Source: Flavobacteriales bacterium (GTDB lineage Bacteria > Bacteroidota > Bacteroidia > Flavobacteriales_F > PHOS-HE28). From it: 64,000 nucleotides of DNA. Shown here piece by piece: positions 1 through 7,449 of the stretch (position 1 is its first letter; each line of letters begins with the position of its first letter). Both the position numbers and the translations under genes were made by a program. The notes below the pieces were generated by a model. It was not told where the DNA came from and did not search any database. It worked only from the letters and a program-made list of their open reading frames with translations. The stretch is taken from the NCBI GenBank assembly GCA_016718655.1, contig JADKCV010000019.1, positions 1 to 64,000 of the forward strand. Reading direction: 5' to 3'.

Positions 1-22
1 ATGCCGAACCGCAGGCCCCATC

Positions 23-655
23 ATGATCCGCGTACTCCTTTTCGAAGACAATACAGACCTCGCCGAGAGTCTCTGCGAGTTGATGAAGGATACCGACGAC
101 ATCCGACTTGTTGCCCATTACACCAATGCGCAGAAGGCCGAACGGCATGTGGTGCATAATCTCCCGGACGTGGTGCTCATGGATATCGACATGCCCGTGG
201 AGAACGGATTGCAGGGCTTGCGAGCCATCCGTGCGACTGGAAGTGGCGTGGTCGTACTCATGTTCACGGTGATGGAGGATAACGAGAACGTGTTCCAAGC
301 CATCTGCCACGGTGCGAGCGGGTACCTCTTGAAGCAGACCGCGCCAGAGCGGATCTTGGAGAGCATTCGCGAGGCCATGGGTGGTGGTGCGCCCATGACG
401 CCGAGCATCGCGCGTAAGGTGCTCACGCTGTTCGCACAGCCCTTCAAGAGGAGCGAGGACCTGCAAACTCTCACCGCGCGGGAGCATGATGTGCTTTCCT
501 TGCTCGTCCGCGGCCACAGCTACAAGATGGCAGCAGCGCAACTGGAGATCGGTGTGGAGACCTTGCGCTTCCACATCAAGAACATCTACGCCAAGCTGCA
601 CGTGAACAGCAAGAGCGAGGCGGTGGCCAAGGCACTACAGAACAGGATCATGTGA
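23..655 (+). CDS. NarL/LuxR-family response regulator
   Basis: This is a cytoplasmic two-component response regulator of 210 residues that would bind DNA when phosphorylated by the kinase encoded just downstream. The receiver domain (about 1-120) shows the acidic pair E8/D9, phospho-acceptor D54 in a DIDMP context, the switch threonine T82 and the conserved K104. Residues about 147-208 form a LuxR-type helix-turn-helix beginning LTAREHDVLSLL. Length and layout are normal for the NarL family. Its TGA overlaps a GTG codon of the next reading frame, so the genes are probably cotranscribed. The target genes are unknown. Confidence 0.93.
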   Translation: MIRVLLFEDNTDLAESLCELMKDTDDIRLVAHYTNAQKAERHVVHNLPDVVLMDIDMPVENGLQGLRAIRATGSGVVVLMFTVMEDNENVFQAICHGASGYLLKQTAPERILESIREAMGGGAPMTPSIARKVLTLFAQPFKRSEDLQTLTAREHDVLSLLVRGHSYKMAAAQLEIGVETLRFHIKNIYAKLHVNSKSEAVAKALQNRIM

Positions 656-684
656 ACGTTTATTGTAAGGATCATCTTCCAGGT

Positions 685-1203
685 ATGCGCTACGCAGGAA
701 TGGTACTTCTCGTGGTCGGGCTGTTCACGCTCACGCGTTGCGGAGAACCTGACACCAAGGGGGAGCGTGTCACACAGCAGGGTTCTCCACTTTTCGACAG
801 TGCGGAATATGCCACGGTGGCGCGCCGACTGCGCGATGCGTTCGTACTTGGTGATTCGGTGTATTGCGACAGTGTGTTGCCCCTCTTCGACGATACCGCC
901 CTTGCGCGTATGCACCCGGAACGCGTGACCGATGGATTTGTAAGCCACCTCATCATCCACGAACGCGCGCAGCCAGCCATCCTTGCCCGGCTGGATGAAC
1001 TGGTGGTGTATTCCGGCGCACCCATCATGCGCAACTGGCGCGATTATGTGAAGGCTCGGTCGCTCCAAGACGCTGGTGAACGCCTGCAGGCCATCGCTGC
1101 ATCTGAATCTGATCCCCGATTCCAAGCGGACAAGGACACAGTGGGTATCGCGACGGTGAGCAAGCGTATCGGGATGCTCTACCTGGACCTGGATGAACCG
1201 TGA
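685..1203 (+). CDS. Lipoprotein-like N-terminal part of the adjacent sensor kinase, cut by an in-frame TGA
   Basis: The ATG at 685 is preferred over the GTG at 652 because it starts a signal-peptide-like stretch (MRYAGMVLLVVGLF) ending in LTRC, a plausible lipobox. The rest is helical and its end (KRIGMLYLDLDEP) resembles a TPR helix. The stop at 1201-1203 is in the same frame as the kinase ORF that follows 21 bases later. Adding one base near 1200 and removing one near 1230 would read VIAAEYLLLA and run straight into the kinase. I infer a single TPR sensor kinase broken by a compensating indel pair. A separate small lipoprotein is the alternative. Confidence 0.6.
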   Translation: MRYAGMVLLVVGLFTLTRCGEPDTKGERVTQQGSPLFDSAEYATVARRLRDAFVLGDSVYCDSVLPLFDDTALARMHPERVTDGFVSHLIIHERAQPAILARLDELVVYSGAPIMRNWRDYVKARSLQDAGERLQAIAASESDPRFQADKDTVGIATVSKRIGMLYLDLDEP

Positions 1204-1224
1204 TCGCCGCAGAGTATTTGTTGC

Positions 1225-2616
1225 TTGCGTGAACTGGAACCCAGGGTCGATATTCGGGCGACCATAACCGCTATGCTTGGACGCTGCCATGCCACGGTCG
1301 GGCAGTTGAAGCAGCTGCGGTGGTGTGTGGCCCGGTTGAATGAGGATGCGCTCGACGCACTGCATCGGGAACGGGGTGACAAGCGAGCAAGCATCAATGC
1401 GCTCTGGTTGGACCATGTGGCGGACCTATTGGATCCGGGACCGGAAGAACTGCGCCAAGCACTGATGGAAGCGCCAGCAGTGGATGGTGTCATTCAGGAA
1501 CAGGGCGATGCGACAGGGTATCTGGTGGCCAACGAACCGGCGGCCCGAGTGGAAACGGTGGTGTTACGGGCCCGGGCGATGATGCGCCTTGGTCGGTCAG
1601 GTGAGGCACTATCCATGCTCCGATCGGTGCCGGATGTACTGGACCAGTGCCATGACTGCTTGCCGCAACGATTGCGCTACCTTTCCGTGGCGGCTGAGGC
1701 CTCCGCCGAACAGGGTGATCTTCGAACTGCGCTCGTTCATCAAAAGGAACGCGCGGAGGTGATGGCATTGAACGAAGTGGGGAGAGCGCGCTTGGCGTTG
1801 GAACGCTCCCGTGCCAAAGCTGAGCTGGAACGCCGGGAAGAGGAGGCGGACCGGCTCCTGCAACACGCACGTGACCAAGTTCGAGGCAGCGACAAGGAGC
1901 ACCGCATGCAACGGGTCAACCTGGTGACGATGATCGGTTTCATCATTCTGTTCGCCAGTGTGGTTTTCATTCGTGGACGAACTGCCCGCCGCATTCAACT
2001 TGAACAGCTAAGGACACGGCTGAGTAGGGATCTCCACGACGATATCGGCAGCACCCTGAGTAGCATAAATATCCTGAGCACGGTTGCACGGCGTAAAGCC
2101 GAAGCGGGGGACGAAGCTGGGGCCGCAGCATCGCTTTCAGGGATCAGTGAACGGACCGAGCGGCTGATGCGTAGCATGAGCGATATCGTTTGGAGCGTCG
2201 ATCCGGACAAGGACACCATGGAGGAACTGCTCGTTCGCCTGCGTGAGTTCGGCGCAGCAGTGCTGGAGCCGAAGGGGATCAGTTACACGTTCGATAGCTC
2301 AGGTGATCTGAGCAAGGCGATGACGCCGGCGTTGAGGAGCAATCTGTACCTCATCTTCAAGGAAGCGGTCAATAACTGCGCGAAGCATTCGGAAGCCACC
2401 AAGGTCACTGTCTCGTTCACGCATGCCTTCGACCAGTTGCGGATGATCATCTTGGATGATGGTAAAGGATCGATCACCCGTGAGCACTTGGACAGGTCGG
2501 TAGGGGGGAACGGGTTGCGCAACATGCGTGCCCGCGCAGCCGAAATGAAAGCAGTGTTGAGGATCAGCGCTGTGCCAGGGGAGGGCACCACCGTCGATCT
2601 GGTGGTTCCGATGTAG
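1225..2616 (+). CDS. Sensor histidine kinase, HisKA_3/HATPase_c (NarX/DesK-like)
   Basis: This is the transmitter part of a membrane sensor kinase that would phosphorylate D54 of the response regulator upstream. A helical, TPR-like region (about 1-225) is followed by one membrane segment (about 231-249) and the HisKA_3 box RDLHDDIGS, with the phospho-accepting histidine at about residue 271. An HATPase_c domain follows, with an N-box (KEAVNNCAKHS), a G1 box (DDGKG) and a G2 box (GGNGLRNMRARA). The apparent start is a TTG without a clear ribosome site, and the frame is open up to the in-frame TGA at 1201-1203. The true protein therefore probably begins at 685. The signal sensed cannot be told from the sequence. 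Confidence 0.88.
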   Translation: MRELEPRVDIRATITAMLGRCHATVGQLKQLRWCVARLNEDALDALHRERGDKRASINALWLDHVADLLDPGPEELRQALMEAPAVDGVIQEQGDATGYLVANEPAARVETVVLRARAMMRLGRSGEALSMLRSVPDVLDQCHDCLPQRLRYLSVAAEASAEQGDLRTALVHQKERAEVMALNEVGRARLALERSRAKAELERREEEADRLLQHARDQVRGSDKEHRMQRVNLVTMIGFIILFASVVFIRGRTARRIQLEQLRTRLSRDLHDDIGSTLSSINILSTVARRKAEAGDEAGAAASLSGISERTERLMRSMSDIVWSVDPDKDTMEELLVRLREFGAAVLEPKGISYTFDSSGDLSKAMTPALRSNLYLIFKEAVNNCAKHSEATKVTVSFTHAFDQLRMIILDDGKGSITREHLDRSVGGNGLRNMRARAAEMKAVLRISAVPGEGTTVDLVVPM

Positions 2617-2834
2617 GGGAGGCTGGAAGCCATTCCAGGAATGGTACTGGTCCCAACGCATGGTGCGCGAACCAGCGGAATTTAGCGGACGGCCTATGGG
2701 CATGCGGGTAGGCTGGGGTTCGGAACCTGAACACGGGTGGGGTGCTGCGTAGCGAGGTGCACTGTTCGGCTTTGCCACGCCGCATGGCGTTGAGAGCCCG
2801 CCGTTGATGACCTAGGGAGCGTCTTGAGAGGCAT

Positions 2835-3269
2835 CTACCGGGGTTTGCCAGCGAACAAGAACCATAGTGTGAACGCAAGCCCACCCACGACAAGGCAACG
2901 GATGAGGATCCCGTCCAAGTAGATATCCGCACGGTGAGGCTTGAGGCGAAGAGCCAGGCCTGCCAAGAGTGAAAGGGCACAGCCCACCGCCCCAGCCACG
3001 AGGAAGGTGGTGCTGTGTGGCCAACGCTGGATGAACGCCACCTGTCCATAGAGTGCCACACTCAACGATGCCCCGCCCAACAGGGTCATCCACAGCACTT
3101 GGTCGGTCTGTTTGGGTGCAGGTAGTGTGCGGAATCCGAATGGAAAGTAGAACAAGGCCAACAGACATCCACCAGAAACCACGAGGATACTGGCTCCCGG
3201 CCAATGCATGATCTTGAACATGCACCCAACAATGACAGCGGTGGCGAGCGATAGTTCGGTGGCTCTCAT
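2835..3269 (-). CDS. GldL-like four-helix membrane protein
   Basis: This predicted inner-membrane protein has about 144 residues and four hydrophobic helices. The ATG at 3269 is chosen because it directly precedes the first helix; a start at 3314 would add an unneeded leader. The segment FKIMHWPGAS near the first helix resembles the N-terminal part of GldL, a T9SS/gliding motor protein. The protein lacks GldL's long cytoplasmic coiled-coil tail. It is probably one of the small GldL-like membrane proteins found in Bacteroidota rather than the motor itself. It is divergent from the T9SS cargo gene at 3489. Function is unknown. Confidence 0.65.
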   Translation of the reverse strand: MRATELSLATAVIVGCMFKIMHWPGASILVVSGGCLLALFYFPFGFRTLPAPKQTDQVLWMTLLGGASLSVALYGQVAFIQRWPHSTTFLVAGAVGCALSLLAGLALRLKPHRADIYLDGILIRCLVVGGLAFTLWFLFAGKPR

Positions 3270-3344
3270 TTGCAGGGGGACGGTGTGGATAAAGAAAGGC
3301 AGAAGCGATCGCATTTCGCTCGCTTGGGGTCAGGTGCACAAGTT

Positions 3345-3391
3345 CCCCCAATGTTCCGGGGCACTGTGCCCCATGATCGGGGGGGCATTGG
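3345..3391. repeat. Nested inverted repeat in a divergent intergenic region
   Basis: GGGGCACTGTGCCCC (3358-3372) is a near-perfect hairpin. An outer pair CCAATG (3348-3353) and CATTGG (3386-3391) encloses it. It lies between the divergent starts at 3269 and 3489, so it is not a terminator. It could be an operator or simply a GC-rich palindrome. Confidence 0.4.
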
Positions 3392-3488
3392 CTGACCGGA
3401 CCCAGGTCGCTCCCCCCCCTTCATGGGGTTACGTCGTCGCTCGGTTGCGCGGAGGTTTGCATCCTCAACAACTGAAACCACCGGTTCC

Positions 3489-5126
3489 ATGAAGCAGCTC
3501 GTATTCGCTATCACCATGTTCCTCTGCACCACGCAGGTCACGGTAGCCCAAACCAAACGGCATGCACGTTCGCCTTTCATCCACTCATCTGCCTCAACCC
3601 AACGCTTTGGTGGTGAACGCGGCAACGCACCTGCGAACGACGATTGTGCCAATGCCCAAGCCATTGCCATTGCAATTGACTGTGCATCACCGATCGCCGG
3701 CGATAACAGCGAAGCCACCAATGATGGCCCGGATGCCACTTGCGATGATCCGGGTGCCGGTCTCCTTGATGTGTGGTACACATTCAACTCCGGTGCCGAG
3801 GATACCGTGGCGATCAGCCTTGTGCCATCCGTACAGATGACCGACTGGGCCTTCGTGGTGTACGATGGTTGCGGAGGTACTGAGATCGCCTGCCGGATCA
3901 CACCAGCAACACCAGTGGACTTGGAGGTCGCTCCTGGTACGGACTATTGGATCCGGGTCTACTCCAATCCGAACTACGGCGATCCGGGGCCGTTCGCATT
4001 GTGCGTATCCACGCCGACCGCCACTGGTCCTCCTCCCGCGAACGATAACTGCACCGATGTGGTACCACAAGCCCTCGGCATCGGCAGCACATTGACCGTG
4101 ACCGGCACTACCCTGAACGCCGTCGATAACGACGGCGTGGGCTACCCCATGGTATGGGAGACATTCACCTTGGGTTCTTGCGCTGATGTGAAGATCAGCT
4201 TCTGCGGCACCGCACCGAAGATCCAGGACTTTTGGCTCTTGTTGTACACATCATGCTCCGTTGATGCATTCGTCACCGCCGGTTCCTACGACAGTACGGC
4301 CTGCGTGGATGGCAACTTCACGCTTTGTTATTCCAACCTCGCCGCTGGAAGTTATTATTATCCCATTCCCGCCACATTGGGCAACCCCGACGCATACACC
4401 ATGAACGTTTCGGCGACGGATTGTGGGTCCGATGGACCGGTGAATGATGATTGTGAGGGTGCCATTCCCCTCACCGCGTCCGCCACCTGCGAGCCCACCT
4501 CCTTCAGCGATCGGTGTGCAACCGAGTCTCTGCCCGCTGTGAATTGTGGTGGCTTCACGGGTAATGCGAGCGATGATGTCTGGTACAGTTTCGTAGCGAC
4601 CGCGACGGAAATGACCATTGGCGGCGCACCTCTTGGAAGTATGGACATCGCACTCGAGCTCTTTTCGGGTGGTTGCGGTTCGCTCACCTCCATTGCCTGT
4701 GGGGACGTGAACGGAAGTGGGGCTCCGGATGATATGATCGCTTCCGACCTTACGATCGGCAGCACCTACTTCTTCCGGGTGTACGACTTCCGGACACAAT
4801 TCGCGTATGGCGATCCGACCTATGAACTCTGTATCGTGGAAGGACCGGGCAGTGGTCTTGGATTGGAGGAACCGAACGAAGTATCACCGGGTACCATCTA
4901 CCCGAACCCGACCCAGGGCGACTTCACCATCCAAGTTGGTCATGAGGCTGCTCTGATCGACATTGACGTGATCGACGCTACCGGCCGCACGGTGATCGCG
5001 CAACAACGGCAAGCATCGAACGGTGTGGTGTCCATGCTTGATAACGGCTCGTTGAACCCGGGTCTGTATGTGGTACACATCAACGATGGTGCGACCGTAA
5101 GAAGCGAGCGCTTGATCGTTCGCTAA
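3489..5126 (+). CDS. Secreted T9SS protein with three NDDC-type beta-sandwich modules
   Basis: This is an extracellular protein of about 545 residues. The ATG at 3489 begins a clean signal peptide (MKQLVFAITMFLCTTQVTVAQ). Three modules of roughly 140-150 residues each open with an N-D-D/N-C motif (NDDCANA, NDNCTDV, NDDCEGA). Each carries paired cysteines and, in two of them, the DVWYTF/DVWYSF strand seen in Bacteroidota surface proteins with PPC-like folds. The C-terminus (YPNPTQGDF to ERLIVR) is a T9SS type A sorting domain. It heads a co-directional cluster with short gaps to 5156, 6299 and 7450. Function is probably adhesive or structural, which is inference. Confidence 0.88.
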   Translation: MKQLVFAITMFLCTTQVTVAQTKRHARSPFIHSSASTQRFGGERGNAPANDDCANAQAIAIAIDCASPIAGDNSEATNDGPDATCDDPGAGLLDVWYTFNSGAEDTVAISLVPSVQMTDWAFVVYDGCGGTEIACRITPATPVDLEVAPGTDYWIRVYSNPNYGDPGPFALCVSTPTATGPPPANDNCTDVVPQALGIGSTLTVTGTTLNAVDNDGVGYPMVWETFTLGSCADVKISFCGTAPKIQDFWLLLYTSCSVDAFVTAGSYDSTACVDGNFTLCYSNLAAGSYYYPIPATLGNPDAYTMNVSATDCGSDGPVNDDCEGAIPLTASATCEPTSFSDRCATESLPAVNCGGFTGNASDDVWYSFVATATEMTIGGAPLGSMDIALELFSGGCGSLTSIACGDVNGSGAPDDMIASDLTIGSTYFFRVYDFRTQFAYGDPTYELCIVEGPGSGLGLEEPNEVSPGTIYPNPTQGDFTIQVGHEAALIDIDVIDATGRTVIAQQRQASNGVVSMLDNGSLNPGLYVVHINDGATVRSERLIVR

Positions 5127-5155
5127 GTGTCGACCATCACCCGATCATTATCATC

Positions 5156-6277
5156 ATGAAGCGCCCATACACGCTACTTCTAGCTGCCGCTTTCACGGCA
5201 ATCTGCTGCGCCACCGACCGTGTGGTGAGCCGAACGGGTACATACAATACCATCAGCAGCGCGGTTGCCGCCAGCAGTGATGGGGACCGGGTCCTGGTCG
5301 AATCAGGAACCTATAACGAGTTCGTTCATCTCAACCGGTCCATCTCACTACTACCACTCGTGGAAGGGGAGCGTTACACATTGACGGAACGACTGACCAT
5401 CAGCCATGCGAATGGAGCGCAGGTCCTTATCTCGGGGGCCAATGGCGAACAGCTGTTGTATGTAGGTGTCTACACGACATCCACGACCGTGCGCGTGGTC
5501 GACAGCTTCTTCCAACAATGTGACCTTGTTGATCCGCAGATCAGGGTCGAACTTTTCCGGGATACCGTGCGGCAGTATGCAGCGATCTCGTCGGGCATGG
5601 TTGTCGGCTGCTCCTTCCCCGGCGCTAATGGTGGCGTCTTCAGTCTATCCGTCATCGGAAGCACCACATCAACCGATGAAGTGGTTGTGATCGGGAACAA
5701 CTTCGGTTCCATTTCGGGTGATAGCGACCTGTTCCTGAGCACGAACAGCTCCATCCGAATGGAGAACAATCTCATCCGGTCCGAGCGATCCCCGGCCATA
5801 TCGATCGTGCGCAGTGGTCCCGTTCCTGGTGCGACCACATACATGCTCAACAACACCGTGCGGACGAACATGGTGGACGGTGGAGGGGCGTTCGCTTGCG
5901 GGGTCCTTGGGGACTATCCCCAGAATATGGTCGTGAAGAACAACGCAGTGATCAACTACAATGGAGGATTCCTTGGTCCGCTGCCGCAGCAAGTGGCCAT
6001 TAGCCAAAGCAACGATCTGGTGGTCCCTCCATCAGCCGTGGATCCTGGGAGTGGAGCACCTACGGCTGGCTCACCACTCATCGACGCAGGCGATCCCGAT
6101 CCACGCTACCTGGACTTGGACCTGACCCGAAATGATGTTGGCTGCTACGGTGGCAGTAATAGCCGCGCGAATTTCACCACGCCCATGGGCGGTGCAGTGG
6201 TGGGTTTCATGCAAGCACCGCGTGTGGTTTCACAAGGCGACGCGGTGAACATCTCTGCTACTGGATTCGATCGTTGA
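5156..6277 (+). CDS. Secreted right-handed beta-helix protein, copy A
   Basis: This protein has 373 residues. An N-terminal signal peptide precedes a motif typical of parallel beta-helix (pectin-lyase-like) proteins: a YNTISSAVAASSDGDRVLVESGTY segment in which a short repeat is read as something to be reported as spread over positions. Beta-strand rungs follow, including an NNTVRTNMV-type turn. The next gene (6299) is a clear paralogue along its length. It has no T9SS type A tail; it ends in APRVVSQGDAVNISATGFDR, a tail shared with the paralogue. No catalytic residues are recognisable. It lies 29 bases after the T9SS gene upstream, so an operon is likely. Confidence 0.8.
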   Translation: MKRPYTLLLAAAFTAICCATDRVVSRTGTYNTISSAVAASSDGDRVLVESGTYNEFVHLNRSISLLPLVEGERYTLTERLTISHANGAQVLISGANGEQLLYVGVYTTSTTVRVVDSFFQQCDLVDPQIRVELFRDTVRQYAAISSGMVVGCSFPGANGGVFSLSVIGSTTSTDEVVVIGNNFGSISGDSDLFLSTNSSIRMENNLIRSERSPAISIVRSGPVPGATTYMLNNTVRTNMVDGGGAFACGVLGDYPQNMVVKNNAVINYNGGFLGPLPQQVAISQSNDLVVPPSAVDPGSGAPTAGSPLIDAGDPDPRYLDLDLTRNDVGCYGGSNSRANFTTPMGGAVVGFMQAPRVVSQGDAVNISATGFDR

Positions 6278-6298
6278 ACCGAACACCCGACCAGCGCC

Positions 6299-7444
6299 AT
6301 GAAGTACGTCATTTCAATTGTCCTATGTACAGTTGCTGTAATAGCTCAAAGCCGAGCTGCTGATATTCTCGTAGGACCTCAACACGAAGTAGCGGATCTT
6401 CAGTCCGCGGTGGCCAGAGCCAATGATGGGGACCGCATCCTGGTGGAACCGGGTAACTACCTTGGTAATGTCTCCATCGACAAGAGCATTACCATGTTGC
6501 CAAGGCAGGAGGGCACACGATACACCGTGCAGGGTCGCGTGTATTGTGGCGGAGCGAGTGGAAAGCGTATCCTGCTTTCGGGGATCAGGGTCCTGACAGC
6601 GGTGCAAGTGCAGTCGATACTCACGGAGCGCTTGGACCTGGTGATCGTCGATAGCTATTTGTTCAGCTTCCAAGGGACGCAGAACCAACCCTTGTTGCGG
6701 GTGGAACTCTATCGCGACTCCATCGGCCAGGCTTCGTGGTCGCTCGGTTCCTGCGCGATCATCGGGTGTAGGTTCTTGGAATCGAACGGAGGTGTTCTTC
6801 AGGCGATCAGCATTCAGAATACAAGTCTGCCTGAGACCAATGATATCATCGGGAACATATTCCAAGGCATCGGTGATATCATGTGCGCTATCGACATCAC
6901 CAACGCCAACAGGCCTTTCCACATCGAGAACAACTTGGTGATCGGTCCCCTTCACTTCCTGAGGCTGACCGGTGGCGGACTCAACGCACCCATGCCCATG
7001 TCGACCATCATCAACAACACCTTCATTGACACAGGGAATGATGGCGTTAGCATGCTCTTGGAAGCTGGGAATATCTACTATGCTCTGTTGGTCAAGAACA
7101 ATGCGCGCATCGGTACGGGCCCTATCGCAGCCATAACGAACGCCACCCCTTCAGCACTTCCTTTCGTTGTATTCACGAACAATGTGGAAGGGCCACCAAG
7201 TTCGGTGGACGGTTCAACCGGTATGCCATCAATGGGGTCACCGTTGATCAACGCGGGTGACCCGGACCCGCGCTACATGGACCTTGACCTGAGCATCAAC
7301 GATGCAGGATGCTACGGGGGCAGCAATAGCCTGGTGAATTACTCCACACCCCAAGGAAGCGCCGTGGTCGCCTACATGAGGGCACCGCGGGTGATCCCTC
7401 AAGGCTCACCGGTGAACATCCAAGCCATCGGCTTCGATCGTTGA
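6299..7444 (+). CDS. Secreted right-handed beta-helix protein, copy B
   Basis: This protein of 381 residues is paralogous to the gene ending at 6277, evidently by tandem duplication. It has the same order of parts: a signal peptide (to about residue 20), a beta-helix start (ADLQSAVARANDGDRILVEPG), strand rungs, and the sequence GSPLINAGDPDPRYMDLDLS near the end. The tail APRVIPQGSPVNIQAIGFDR matches the tail of copy A. The stop overlaps the region just before the next gene's ATG at 7450. As in copy A, there is no recognisable T9SS or membrane anchor, and the function is unknown. Confidence 0.8.
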   Translation: MKYVISIVLCTVAVIAQSRAADILVGPQHEVADLQSAVARANDGDRILVEPGNYLGNVSIDKSITMLPRQEGTRYTVQGRVYCGGASGKRILLSGIRVLTAVQVQSILTERLDLVIVDSYLFSFQGTQNQPLLRVELYRDSIGQASWSLGSCAIIGCRFLESNGGVLQAISIQNTSLPETNDIIGNIFQGIGDIMCAIDITNANRPFHIENNLVIGPLHFLRLTGGGLNAPMPMSTIINNTFIDTGNDGVSMLLEAGNIYYALLVKNNARIGTGPIAAITNATPSALPFVVFTNNVEGPPSSVDGSTGMPSMGSPLINAGDPDPRYMDLDLSINDAGCYGGSNSLVNYSTPQGSAVVAYMRAPRVIPQGSPVNIQAIGFDR

Positions 7445-7449
7445 AGAAC

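Noticed and set aside
586..1416. Minus-strand frame opposite the response regulator/kinase junction
   Set aside because: No recognisable content; the plus strand is explained by a two-component pair.
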